DNA from: Heterostelium album PN500
Taxonomy: Eukaryota; Evosea; Eumycetozoa; Acytosteliales; Acytosteliaceae
Length of the DNA stretch: 64,000 nt
Assembly: GCF_000004825.1 (NCBI RefSeq)
Contig: NW_008805086.1
Location: forward strand, 372,001-436,000
Reading direction: 5' to 3'
Under the pieces are notes generated by a model. It did not search any database, was not told the DNA's origin, and saw only the letters and a program-made list of their open reading frames with translations. Below, piece after piece: positions 52,701 to 64,000 of the stretch (position 1 is its first letter; each line of letters begins with the position of its first letter). A program made the translations under genes and the position numbers.

Positions 52701-55700
52701 AGAAGATATTCTGTTTGTATCCAGAGGAAACAAAGTAACTATTTGACCAAATCGATGAGAGGAACGATGTCATTGTACTGTCGTTAAACAGCGGTGACAT
52801 AATATTGATACGATAGTTATATCTGTTGCTGGAGTAGATGAATGGTTTGGTTGCTTGGACTGCATTCAGAGTGTCTGATGAATCAACAAAGCTATGACAT
52901 AGGAAAGAATGTCCAAATGAGAAATCATCAGCTTGTTTTGGACGAAGACGATAGTCGTTAGGGAACCAACTGGTTGGATATTGTGATGGTGTTTTAAATG
53001 AACCGTCGCCAGCAGGAACTGGGAATCCTTCGAGTGAATGTTTAATATGGAATCCAGGTGAATAGGTGGCATTGAAATAGGTGTGTGAGACGAGAATACC
53101 TTTTCCAAGTGAATGATTGATGTTGAAGGTTCCATTAACTGAACGAGTCAATTCACCTGACAAATCATCTAACCAAGCATGGTCATTATATGCAACGTAT
53201 CCATTGTGAGTGTTGGAGTCTTGTTTGATCTGATCAAGAGTCAACGATAAGCAATTGGTAGTCGAGGAAATGGAAGCAAGGTATTGCATATCTTGAGATT
53301 CACTGTCAAAGTAGATGTAGTTTTGAGATTGTGGAATCTTTCTGGCGAACCACCAAGATACTGGTGTTCCTGTTGCTGACAAACAAGAGAGTGGTCTGTC
53401 GAGAACTGCAAAAGTGAGTGGGTTTGATTGAAGACCATTTGAATGGAAAAATACATCGTAAGTACCAACTGGCATCATTGTTAATGAACATTGGATTTCA
53501 GTTGAAGTAACCGATGAAATCACGCAATTAAATGATAAACCGGAATTTTTGATTTCAACACTACTTGCCATGTTTGAATCGAAATTCTCACCGTGAATCA
53601 CAATCGAGATTTGCTGATCTTGTTGGTAATAAACGTATGATGGTGAAATATAATTGAGTGGTAGTGGATTGATATATTCAATGTACTTGGTGTTGGAAAA
53701 CAAGTCTGGTCCATTGTGAACATTTACTGGGAGCATTCCTTCTTTGGTGACAATTGGCATATCACAAAAGATGAACATACTATTGGTATTGAATGGTTTG
53801 CAAGAATATTCACCAACAGTCACTGTCGATACTCCATCGATAAATCCGGAACCTGTGATTGTAACAACTCTTTCCTCAGGTCTCATTTCATAGATGTAAG
53901 CATTGGTTGGATCAACCTCGGTGATGACAGGACCTGGGTAATAGAGATTTAGTGTATAGCTATCAAATACATTGATGTCGTTCTTTACTTGAATTTCTAC
54001 TGGACCTTTAGAGTTGATGATTGGTGCAAGACAAATGAATGTGGTTGAGTTGATAAACTGAGAGGAACAAGGTTTGGATCCCAAGAGAACTGCTGTTGTC
54101 AATCCTGGAATGAAATTCGAACCGCTAATCGTGATCATATTGGATGTTCCAGCTGCCAATGAAGAAGGATCGATCGTATTAATAATTGGAGTGGGTGCAT
54201 TATATTTTAATGAAGTTGTTGCTTGAGAATAGAAATTGGTAACATTAACTGCTTCTCTGTTTGTTGATACGATGTATGGTGCTGTGAATTGTATCTGTGT
54301 TGAATTGATGAATAAGATTGTTGCCACGATGTTTCTAACCTTCAAAGTTGTCAATCCCGATTGGAAGTTAATTCCTTGAACGGTAACTGTTTGCAAACTA
54401 TCCAGTTGTACTGAGCTTGGTGAAATTGATGAGATCCATGGTGGTGGTGCGAAGTAGGCAATGGTGACTGCATTTGAAGTTGGACCAGCATCGCCATTCA
54501 ATACCAAAACAACCTTGTTTCCAATGGTCGTTAAAATAGGTGAAGTGATGATAATAGCATTTGGAGTAACAGTTAAAACTTGACAATAGATTGAATCGAT
54601 TGTTACTTTACTAATGGTTGGAATGAATCCATAACCACTTATTGTTATTGGAATATTATCATTTGTATAAACACCCGATAATGATAGAGATGTTATATAT
54701 GGAGATGCCATCAGATACTGGATATTGGAATTGGCAATCAACGATGGAGTGTTTGAAACGGAAACTGGAACCTGTCCAACAAATGTAGAACTTGGTGTGG
54801 AAGTTACCAACAATGTTTTGCTCACAAAGCTAAAGGATACTAGTGTATTATTGATTTTGACTTTGACCATTCCATTGATAAAATTAGTACCAGTAATGGA
54901 GATGGTTGTTGTTTGATTGTTGATAACTGACGATGGATTGATTGATGAAATGGTTGGTGCAAGTGGTTTGATCGTTAAAGTTAAAACATTGGAATTAATT
55001 GTATTATTATTTGTAACAACAACTGATTCAATTGAATCAACCAATTGAGGTTGTGAATTACAAATGATTTGAGTATTATGAATGCTTGTAATTGGACAAT
55101 TTAATTGACCAACTTTAACAGTTGATAAACTTGTTTGGAATCCAGATCCTGCAATAGTGATTGGTGTAACTATATCGGATACCATCGAATTTGGAGTTAC
55201 TGATTGGATGATTGGTGTTGGTGGAACATATGTAATTGAACTGGAAGTTGTGAAATATGCATTATTCTGAACGGAAAGTGGAATTGATCCAGCAATATTG
55301 AGAACTGGTGCAATACCAACAATCAATGTTCTTGAAACTGAATTCAATGTGATTATTGCACCATTGATATAAACTTTAACCATTCCATTGACAAAATTAG
55401 TTCCGGCAATAGATATGATTGTTGTCAAATTGGTTGGAACTGATGATGGTGTAATTGATGAGATGGTTGGTGTTGGTGGTTTGATTGCGAATGGAACGGC
55501 ATTCGAGGTAATGGTATTGTTATTAATAACAATAAGAGATTCAATTGAATCAACCAATTGAGGTTGTGAATTACAAATGATTTGAGTATTCTGGACACTT
55601 GTAATTGGACAATTTAATTGACCAACTTTAACAATTGATAAACTTGTTTGGAATCCAGATCCTGTAATGGTGATTGGTGTAACTATATCGGATACCATCG

Positions 55701-58700
55701 AATTTGGAGTTACTGATTGAATGATTGGTGTTGGTGGAACATATGTAATTATATCGGAATCAGTAACAGCTGCAGAGTTTTGAACGGAAAGTGGAATAGA
55801 TCCAGCAATATTGAGAACCGGTGCAAAACCAGTAATTAAAGTACCTGTAACTGAATTCAATGTAATCACTGCGCCGTTGATATAAACTTTAACCATTCCA
55901 TTGACAAAATTAGTTCCTGTAATGGAAATGATTGTTGTCAAATTAGTTGGAACTGATGATGGGTTGATTGTTGTTATGGTTGGTGCCAGTGGCCTGATTG
56001 TTAATGGAACTGCATTAGAATCAATTGCATTATTATTTGTAACAATAACTGAGACTACCGAATCAATCAGCTGAACTTGGGAATTACAAATAATACGATT
56101 CGATATAATGCTAACTAGTGGGCATGCGACTGTACCAACTTTGACAGTCGATAAGCTAGTTTGGAATCCAGATCCATCGATGGTGATTGGTGTAATAATA
56201 TTTGATACCATGGAATTTGGTGTGACAGTTTTGATGATTGGCGTTGGTGCAACATCGGTAATTGTACTGGAAACTGCAAAATATGGATTATTCTGAACGG
56301 AAAGTGGAATTGATCCAGCAATATTAAGAACTGGTGCGATACCAACAATCAATGTTCTTGTCACTGAATTCAATGTGATTATTGCATTGTTGATATAGAC
56401 TTTAACCATTCCATTGATAAAATTAGTTCCTGTAATGGAGATTATTGTTGTCAAATTGGTTGGAACTGATGATGGTGTAATTGATGAAATGGTTGGTGTC
56501 AGTGGCTTGATTGTGAATGGAACGGCATTGGAGGTAATGGTATTATTATTTATAACAATAAGAGATTCAATGGAATCAACCAATTGAGGTTGTGAATTAC
56601 AAATGACTTGGGTATTCTGAATGCTTGTAATTGGACAATTTAATTGACCGACCTTGACAATTGAAAAACTTGTTTGGAAACCAGATCCTGTAATAGTAAT
56701 TGGTGTAACTGTATCGGATACCATCGAATTTGGAGTTACTGATTGGATGATTGGTGTTGGTGGAACATAGGTAATTGAGCTGGAAGTTGTGAAATATGCA
56801 TTATTCTGAACGGAAAGTGGAATTGATCCAGCAATATTGAGAACTGGTGCAATACCAACAATCAATGTTCTTGAAACTGAATTCAATGTGATTATTGCAT
56901 TGTTGATATAAACTTGAACCATTCCATTGACAAAATTGGTACCGGCAATAGATATGATTGTTGTCAAATTGGTTGGAACTGATGATGGTGTAATTGTTGT
57001 TATGGTTGGTGCTGGTGGTTTGATTGTGAATGGAAGAGAATTTGAGGTAATGGTATTACTATTTATAACAATAAGAAGTTCAATGGAATCAATCAATTGA
57101 GGTTGTGAATTACAAATGATTTGAGTATTCTGAATGCTTGTAATTGGACAATTTAATTGACCAACTTTAACAACTGATAAAGTGTTTTGGAATCCAGATC
57201 CTACAATCGTGATTGGTGTAATAATATCGGATACCATGGAACTTGGAGTTACTGATTGAATGATTGGTGTTGGAGCGTTGACTGTAACACTTACTGAATT
57301 CGATGGAACAGTGTAGGTTTGAACCTTGAGTTGTTGAACACCCAAAACTATTGTGACCGGAGTGTTGCATACCAATAGAGTTGTCGATGACTGAGCTACA
57401 ACAACCGGACAATTGAGAGCACCAATCGTAACAGTCGATAGCGATGCAACGAAATTAGAACCACTCACAGAGATCGTAGTTGATTGGTCACTCATGAAGG
57501 AATTAGGTGTGACACTGGTAACGCTAGGTGTGGAAACGACTTGACTAACTGTATAACTTGCAGAGTTTACATTTCCATTGACAACAATCAGAGGTCGTGA
57601 AATAGCAGTTGTAAAAGATGGCGATGTACAAATTAAACTAGTTTCACTGGAGACTACCAAACTTGTACATTGTTGACCGTCAATTGTAACACTAGTCAAT
57701 CCACTAAAGAATAAGGTACCAGTTATAGTTAAAACAGGTGTTGTATAAATAGGATAAGAAGCTGGTATAACTGAAGTAATAGTTGATTTTGGTCCTATTA
57801 TAATTATTATTAAAAAACTGTTAGTATTATATTTTAGGTTTGTTCATATATCTTACCAGTTCTTGTAAAACTAAAGTCATTTGAATTGGTACCAGAGTTT
57901 GATACAATCAAAGGAACTGTTCCAAAGACTGTTGGTTGTGATGGTGTTGTACAGGTAATACTTGTTTGAGTAACACTAACCAATGTACAGGCAACTCCAT
58001 TGATAGTGACTGTTGTAAGTCCATCAAGATAACCGGTACCTGCGATAACAATATTTCCAGCAGTATTCGATTGCATTGTATTTGGAGTGACTGAAGTAAT
58101 TGTAGGAATTGGTTCTATAACAATATTTATAAATTAATATATAAACTATTATTATAAGTAAAGCTAAAGCCAAACAACTTACTTGTAAACGTTAAAGATT
58201 TAGGGGTGGATGCTACAGCACCGTTGGATACTATAACGTTGAAAGTTCCAGTAGGAACTACACTGGTTGTGAATTGTGTAATCAGTTGAGTTGGCGAACA
58301 TGTTTGTATGTCCAGGATGTCTGCATTTCCATTGACTTTGATTGTGGCATTGTTAGAGGCGTCCAATGAACAAACGAAAAGTGTACCGGTCAATGTGACA
58401 ACGGAACTCTTGGTTATATCGATAGAGTTTGGCGTGATAGTGCTCAGTGTTGGTGTGGGTGCTTGCAAGAAAATACCGGTTTCCTGTGCCACCGGAGTAT
58501 CACCAGGATTATTGTAAAACACTTTGTAAAGACCGTATGCAGGGATTGCCAGGAACGTGCAAATCACTTGTTCGAGAGTGAGCGAAGTCGGTGTACAATC
58601 GTAGTAGTCGGATGCTACTTTAATTCTAACGACGATGCCACTGAGGAAATTGGAACCTGACAAAGTCATTGTATTCGATGGACCGTTGGCATATTCGAAT

Positions 58701-59237
58701 GGGTTGATTCGCCTGACGAAAGCGACACGCTTAGCGATTTTGATAGTGAATCCCTTATCGGTAGCAACGATAAGGTCAATTGGATTGTTTCTAACGTAAA
58801 CAGTATAGAAACCTGGAGTGGCGATCGACGGTAGGTTACAGATTATCCTTGTGGAGGTGACGCTGGTTATCGGGCAAAAATTGTTTGCATCGACGGAGGC
58901 CAATGCGTTTCCATTGGTAGCGAAACCAGTACCAGTAATAGTGATAAGTTGACGTTCATTAATATAAAGTTCATTAATAGAAATTCCATCTGGTTCTACC
59001 AGAGTAATTGGTTGTGTAACTTAAATCAATAGTAGTAAAAGTAGAAGTAAAAGAAGTAGTAGAAGTAGAAATGAATTAAAATTAATAAAAAAATGATCAT
59101 TAAATTGATTGTTGTTTTTTTCAAAAAAACCTTTAAGTAACACCACACTTACCAGCATTAGCACTCTGACAAAACAAAAACAATAATATAAAAAAAGAGT
59201 ATATTCGAGTGATTGAACACTCAAATATTATCCTCAT
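43780..59237 (-). CDS. Giant secreted IPT/TIG protein with degenerate DNase II-like domain and colossin-like repeats
   Basis: Ten exons: 59237-59153, 59019-58183, 58114-57857, 57794-49212, 49138-48887, 48812-46413, 46320-46150, 46084-45563, 45495-44120, 44051-43780. These total 14,756 nt. Removing the 11-nt insertion near 44904-44918 gives exactly 4,915 codons. Exon 1 is a signal peptide of 28 residues (hydrophobic YSFFILLFLFC, then QSANA before exon 2). Then come TIG repeats (to about residue 1,850, with five 171-residue double units), a DNase II-like domain (about 1,858-2,185, catalytic HSK replaced by RSF), further TIG repeats, a Thr-rich stalk (about 3,700-3,890), SdrD B/colossin-like segments (LYDDRNFNGQFDGDD; FNDTNFNNQYDEDEVGLPN) and a TIG-like end. 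No membrane anchor is visible. It is expected to be extracellular and heavily glycosylated. The insertion would truncate the protein near residue 4,560 unless it is an assembly error. Confidence 0.85.
47160..47730 (-). repeat. Thr/Pro-rich coding repeat, expanded relative to left arm
   Basis: PTTGTT-type repeats. Relative to the left arm there is an extra block of about 67 codons, itself a near copy of the neighbouring segment (NPTTDTPTTGTTSTTSTTGT occurs twice). Confidence 0.8.
52400..53400 (-). other. DNase II-like domain, predicted inactive (right copy)
   Basis: Same features as the left copy: PVSWWFARKIP, GFHIKHS, LCLGD...GGGIAVC, with DRSFL (Arg codon about 52545-52543) in place of the family DHSKW, and SLGKG for HTKG. 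Both arms share the same substitutions, so the loss preceded the duplication or was spread by gene conversion. Confidence 0.75.
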
Positions 59238-59918
59238 TTTATTATAGTAATAATAAACAATAATAATAATACTATAAATAACAAATATATATTTATTATA
59301 TAATATTATTACTCTAAAAATTTAAATCAAATGATAATCAAGTTGTCGATTCGTAATTAACTTGCGAGATATCTTCCTTGTTTGTTGCAACGATGGTTGT
59401 TGCATATGATGAATACTGAATCAGATCAAGAATCTTTGCGGTGCATAAAGATTTTATTAAAAAAACATGAAGTTGTGGGTATTTTTAGGACATGCAAGAG
59501 AAATAGCTAACCAGATTCTAAAAAAACAGATCTTTTTCGTTTTTGTTTTTAGACTTTTTTTGATGTAATGTTTGACAACATGGATGTAATGTTTGTTCGT
59601 TTATTATTATATTTGTTTAGATAACTAAATAAATTTTATGAAAATCAAAAAATTTTGTTCAAAACGAAACTGGCTCCCAACCACTTTCGCATGCACATTA
59701 ATTTAAAATTAAAAATAGAGGGTTAATATGATCATAGTGGTTTTTTTTATTTTATTTGATTTATGGTTACAAATAAGAGCCAGTTTTGTTTTGTGTTTAA
59801 AAAAAAAAATTCGATTTCTTTGAAACCAACAAAACAAAGATTTAATGATAGCCGTTTCTAATTTGTAGATAAATATATTTAATATCTTTGGTGAACTTGT
59901 AAAAAAACCAATAATTAT
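59238..59918. other. Intergenic, AT-rich
   Basis: 5' flank of the giant TIG gene and 3' flank of the small gene at 59979-60256. No coding region is seen. A segment near 59400-59445 (GTTGCATATGATGAATACTGA) resembles a C/D snoRNA C box but lacks a properly placed D box. Confidence 0.5.
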
Positions 59919-59978
59919 TTAGGAAATGATCATTTTATTTCAATATAATACAATGATTATTGATTAAGATTTAAAATT

Positions 59979-60256
59979 TTACAATACAGTGGCATTCACC
60001 TTAATACCTAAAATACCCAATACAGTTGCAAGGATATTCAAATCAACAAGTGATTGATTCGAGTTTGATGTTTGACCAGTTAGAGTATTGGTACTGTTTA
60101 ACATCATTTCATTCTTCATTGTTGTTTGATTCGCTTGGACAGATGATCCAAGTTTGGTGATTGAAGCTAAGATATCAGAATATATAGATTAGAATTTAAG
60201 TTTCTTTGGAAGACCTTATATGTTTTTAATATGAATTACTTACCAATTAAAGTCAT
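59979..60256 (-). CDS. Small dictyostelid protein, tandem copy 1
   Basis: Two exons, 60256-60244 (only 13 nt, coding for MTLI plus one base) and 60166-59979, give 66 residues. The protein starts MTLIASITKLGSSV, is Gln/Asn/Ser/Thr-rich in the middle and ends in a hydrophobic-alternating segment (LNILATVLGILGIKVNATVL). The tiny first exon and the MTL-x-SI start recall the short hssA/2C/7E-type proteins of Dictyostelium, but the Gly-rich core of that family is absent, so membership is only a suggestion. The second copy at 63628-63908 has the same exon structure and about 95% residue identity. The 77-bp intron and the upstream TATAAATAC element are also conserved. Confidence 0.75.
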
Positions 60257-60332
60257 TTTAGATAGTTTTGATTATAAGTATTGTATATGATTATATATTA
60301 GCTCTTATATGTTGTTTTTGATGATATCTATC

Positions 60333-60356
60333 GACTAAAAAGTAAAGTATTTATAG
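60333..60356 (-). promoter_or_regulatory. Conserved promoter element of small-gene copy 1
   Basis: Minus-strand CTATAAATACTTTAC followed by TTTTTAGTC, about 80-100 bp upstream of the start. It includes a TATA box and is identical at 63976-63999 upstream of copy 2. Confidence 0.55.
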
Positions 60357-61524
60357 TTTCTTATGATTTTCATTCTGCTATCATAAGAACGGTGAAATCT
60401 TGTAGAATCTTGAATCAAGATCATCAAATTATCTCTAGTGTGTCAAGATATGTTGGTTAAATAATGAATAAATAGATATTCCGATATCCAACAAAAGTCA
60501 CATCCAACCATTTCAGTTAATTGCCTTGAATTAAATTTCAGTTGCTAAAAATGATCATTGGATTAAATTACTTTTGATTTATTAAAATATTGGTTATCCA
60601 CCATCTGATTTATAATATTAAACATAAAGATATGACTCTGATTATATTTGTTCAACTGATAGATTAAGATTAAATTAAAAATAAGTACACTGACTGATTG
60701 AAATGTTTTAACACATACACACACAAATCGAGTGGGTTATATAAATTTCCTTTTTAAAAATAATTGTCATCATTTTAGTTTCAAGAGTAATATGTGTGTT
60801 TTGTGTATGTTGATGTGTCAGTGTGTCTATCAATCACAATTCTTACTAATATATCATTGTCTACTGAAATCTGATCAATATCTTTGATCATATCTGACAT
60901 TTGATAAATTATAATTTAAAAAGCACTACCCAATTCAAACAAAGATTAATATAACCTCTTTTTAGAAAATTAAAGATATAAACAAAACAATTATACTCTT
61001 AGATTTTACAATTTTTAAAATTAAATACATTTTATTTTAGTCCTTTCTATTAATTGTCACTTTTATCTATGAAATAATATTAATTCAATATATCCAAAAA
61101 ATAAATCTAAAATGACTTAATTAGTATGGAAATAATTAATTCCACATAATATATAAATTACAATGTAAATTTATAGGATTATATTAACTATTGTTTTTCT
61201 TGATTAAAAAAAAATCTTAGATTATTTTCTGTAGTTTAATCAAATCAAACTTTCAAGAAGCAATTGATATAATCTGGATAAATAGGAAACAGTTAAATTG
61301 GACAATCCTCCAGAATCTTTTGTTAATTTGAACATTCTGGCAAATGTTTTTAGTATCTTGTGAATAAAATGTTTGTGTTTTTATATTGAAAATCCAAAGG
61401 ATAATAATATTATAATATTTTTATTTGGTTCCGCACTTTGCAAATTTCTTCAACATTTTTTGCAAATCCCTGCTGACATATTACACCAACCACTTTAATT
61501 GCACACAATTTATATTATAAATAA
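60357..61524. other. Intergenic, AT-rich
   Basis: 1.2 kb between divergent genes (small-gene copy 1 and the B-box/GTPase gene). It has TATA-like sites such as TTATATAAA near 60736. No coding region is recognised. Confidence 0.5.
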
Positions 61525-63547
61525 ATGGAAATAGAGTGTTCAAAACATAATAAAACACTTGAATATATTTGTTTTCAATGTAATTTGTTGTTTTGTTACA
61601 GGTGTTCGAATGATCATCCAAAATCACATCCCAGACATACTTGTGAACATATCGATGATATCAAATTACAGTTGTTAAAGACAATAGATAACTCAAAGCC
61701 CATTAATAATAATAACAATAATATTAGTAACAGAGATAAAAATAGTAATAGAAATGAGAATGTTCAAGAAAGTAGTAATAATAATGATGATAATGATAAT
61801 GATAATAGTACAAAAGAAACAGAAAATAACTATATACAATCACAAATTGATAATCTATGGTTAAAAATAAAAGATTCATCAAAACAATACAGGTCACTCG
61901 AAGATAAACAACAAAAGATAAGCGATCACTTTGCAATATTACATAAATATTTGATTGAAGAAGAACTTAAATTAAAGAAACCGATTATAAATGATATCGA
62001 TTTACTTAAAGATCAGATTAATCTTAAATTAGATGAGTTTAAATCACTTATCAAAATAATTAATACTTTAAAACATAATAATAATAATAACAATAGTAGT
62101 ATTAGCAGTAATAATAGTGTTACAGATGATAGTTTAGATTATCAGATTAATGATGATAGTTTAGATTATGATAATGATAATGATAATGATAATGATAATG
62201 ATAATGATAATGATAATGATAATGATAATGATAATGATAATGATAATGATAATGATAATGATACAACTATTAGATATTCTATTGAATCGATTATTAATTC
62301 TGCTCTATCGATAGAATCAGTACAACAATTCATTAAACATCATGATCAAACATTGTTTGACTATCGGTACAATAACAATAATATTGTTAGTTTTATCAAA
62401 GATCATACTACTAGCATCGATATTATCATCCTAAAGTTAATCAATATTCATAACAATCAATATAAACAATCAATTTCAAAGAATAATGTTATCGATAATC
62501 AATCAACAACAAATAATAATATGATCATCGATAGTTACAATATCACCACAACATTAACACCGAATGATATTGATACTTATCAAAAATTTGTACGACTATC
62601 AATAAGTGTGACCAACCGAAATGATATTCTCAAGACAACTAAGACCACAACAACTACCGTAGAGAGAAGAATACCACAACAAAGAACTGATCCAATAATA
62701 ACATTCAAACAAGAACTATCAAAGGAACTCGTTAAAGAAAGATATCTCCAGAATCTAGTGCCAACCACCAATTCCGATGGCATTCCGATTTATATATTTA
62801 AATTTTTGTTACTTGGAGATGCCTGTGTTGGAAAGGTAAATACATCCAAATATACTACCATCGATTAACTTCATTACTAATCTTTACAATATAGACACAA
62901 ATGATAAATAGATTTGCACATAATGAATTCGATAGTTCACCTGGACATGGCACTAGTTTGGATTTCAAAGTGCGTATATTCATTGAAGATAAATTTACGA
63001 TTAGGCTACAACTATGGGATACCTCTGGAACATATTCATTCCACAGAATGAACAGTCTCTACTTTCCTGGTCAACTAGCCATCATTATTGTCTATGATGT
63101 CACCGATATCGTTTCGTTTGAAAGTAAGTTATAAAAATAATATTACCACTTATGGGTATCAAAAGAGTGACACTCAATTGTTTTTAATATTCATATCATC
63201 CATTAACAATATTATAAATCTATTTAGATGTAACAAGATTGTTTAACTTGATCAACGAGAGCAATGGAACGATGGCATATAAAATATTGGTTGGCAACAA
63301 ATGTGATAGTCCTAAAAGAGTGATCGACTATGAAACCGGTCATAATTTGGCGGATTCGCTTGGAATATCATTTATGGAGACATCTGCCAAAACTGGACAA
63401 GGAATTGAAGAGCTATTTATGAAGCTATACAACATCCATAAAAATATGATTTTGAACAAAGCAATACCAAATCAACAAAAAAACGATGATAATAATAATA
63501 ACAATAAACCTCAGGCAAATGGTTTATTCTCATTTTTCAAGAGATAA
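61525..63547 (+). CDS. B-box zinc finger / Rab-like small GTPase fusion protein
   Basis: Exons 61525-62835, 62895-63123 and 63228-63547, exactly 620 codons with stop (619 residues). Residues 3-42 are a B-box zinc finger (CSKH...CFQC...CYRC...H..H pattern). A coiled-coil-like charged region with Asn- and Asp/Asn-repeats follows (DN repeat coded at 62166-62262). The last about 190 residues are a Ras-superfamily domain: G1 LLLGDACVGKT (split by intron 1), G3 WDTSGTYSFHR, G4 GNKCD, G5 ETSAKTG. The sequence is closest to Rab. The usual WDTAGQE is altered, so the catalytic Gln is replaced by Thr and slow GTP hydrolysis is expected. The C-terminus (LFSFFKR) lacks prenylation cysteines. It may be analogous to TRIM23 (B-box plus Arf) but was assembled independently. 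No RING finger is present. Confidence 0.87.
62166..62262 (+). repeat. (GATAAT)n coding microsatellite
   Basis: About 16 hexamer units coding for alternating Asp-Asn in the B-box/GTPase linker. Confidence 0.9.
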
Positions 63548-63627
63548 ATAATAATAATAAAATTTTTAATTTTAGGAAATGATCATTTTATTTAAATATA
63601 ATACAATGATTGTTGATTTTTAATGAT

Positions 63628-63908
63628 TTACAATACAGTGGCATTCACCTTAATACCCAAAATACCCAATACCGTTGCAAGGATATTCAAATCAACAAGT
63701 GATTGATTCGAGTTTGATGTTTGACCAGTTAGAGTATTGTTACTGTTGTTCAACATTATTTCATTCTTCATTGTTGTTTGATTGGCTTGGACAGATGATC
63801 CAAGTTTGGTGATTGAAGCTAAGATATCAGAATATATAGATTAGAATTTAAGTTACTTTGGAAGACCTTATATGTTTTTAATATGATTTAATTACCAATT
63901 AAAGTCAT
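63628..63908 (-). CDS. Small dictyostelid protein, tandem copy 2
   Basis: Two exons, 63908-63896 and 63818-63628, give 67 residues. Same MTLIASITKLGSSV start and LGILGIKVNATVL end as copy 1, with one extra Asn and a Met-to-Ile change. Its stop codon is 80 bp from the stop of the convergent GTPase gene, so the two 3' UTRs probably overlap. Function unknown. Confidence 0.75.
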
Positions 63909-63975
63909 TTTTGATAGTTTTGATTGTAAGTATTTTATATTTTTATATTTTACTTTGTTTTTGATGATATTTATT

Positions 63976-63999
63976 GACTAAAAAGTAAAGTATTTATAG
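63976..63999 (-). promoter_or_regulatory. Conserved promoter element of small-gene copy 2
   Basis: Identical to the TATA-containing element at 60333-60356, at a similar distance upstream of the start codon. Confidence 0.55.
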
Positions 64000-64000
64000 T

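Larger units (their letters stand above)
43725..57483 (-). repeat. Right arm of ~13-kb inverted repeat
   Basis: Inverse copy of 217-13250. It is about 725 bp longer. This is explained by one extra 513-bp TIG unit, about 201 bp more Thr-rich repeat and an 11-bp insertion near 44904-44918, less the extra single bases in the left arm. The spacer between the arms is about 30.5 kb. Confidence 0.9.
59919..60356 (-). repeat. Direct repeat containing small gene, copy 1
   Basis: Coding region, intron, promoter and 3' flank (from TTAGGAAATGATCATTTTAT) are all repeated at 63572-64000 in the same orientation, with few substitutions and a 3-bp codon indel. Confidence 0.85.
63572..64000 (-). repeat. Direct repeat containing small gene, copy 2 (runs to window edge)
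   Basis: Repeat of 59919-60356. The match continues to the last base of the window, so the right boundary is not seen. Confidence 0.85.

Noticed and set aside
59395-59470. Possible C/D box snoRNA (ATGATGA, then CTGA)
   Set aside because: The CTGA follows the C box within a few bases, and no second D box or closing terminal stem is found.

Overview
The window is eukaryotic DNA from a social amoeba (dictyostelid). This is inferred from very AT-rich intergenic DNA, short AT-rich GT-AG introns of about 55-135 bp, CAA/AAT tracts coding for poly-Gln/Asn, TATA boxes followed by oligo(dT), dictyostelid-style F-box/LRR genes, and giant IPT/TIG-repeat surface-type proteins. The species cannot be named from the sequence alone.

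Layout: (i) 1-216 holds the 5' part of a minus-strand TIG gene fused head-to-head to (ii) 217-13191, a plus-strand, 5'-truncated giant gene with IPT/TIG repeats, a degenerate DNase II-like domain, a Thr-rich stalk and SdrD/colossin-like repeats. (iii) 13.2-28.1 kb is a plus-strand run: a secreted HEWDGK-repeat protein, an F-box/LRR-like protein, an F-box/Kelch protein, a second LRR-like protein, tRNA-Thr(AGU) next to a small repeat element, the ALG11 mannosyltransferase, and a decayed ankyrin gene on the minus strand. (iv) 28159-35284 (minus) is a third, divergent IPT/TIG gene whose DNase II domain keeps its catalytic motifs. (v) 36.2-43.7 kb carries a BAR-domain/auxilin-type J protein, a small membrane protein and the USP7/HAUSP deubiquitinase. 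(vi) 43780-59237 (minus) is the complete sister of gene (ii), with signal peptide, ten exons and about 4,914 codons. (vii) 59.2-64 kb has two tandem copies of a tiny two-exon gene on either side of a B-box/Rab-like GTPase fusion gene.

The dominant structure is an inverted repeat of about 13 kb (217-13250 against 43725-57483) flanking about 30 kb of ordinary genes. The arms differ by one 513-bp TIG-repeat unit, about 201 bp of Thr-rich repeat, an 11-bp insertion and single-base indels. The most notable biology is the fusion of a DNase II fold to extracellular IPT/TIG repeats. One gene looks catalytically competent and two look like pseudoenzymes, all predicted to be secreted, which suggests an extracellular nucleic-acid-binding or DNA-degrading adhesion system.

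Several one-base frameshifts interrupt the TIG genes. A similar one lies in the conserved USP7 gene, so at least some are probably sequence errors rather than gene decay. Exon coordinates are hand-derived from splice signals and reading-frame continuity. The summed exon lengths come out divisible by three for the intact multi-exon genes, and after the stated corrections for the right TIG gene, the central gene and USP7. The 5'-truncated left copy cannot be tested this way.
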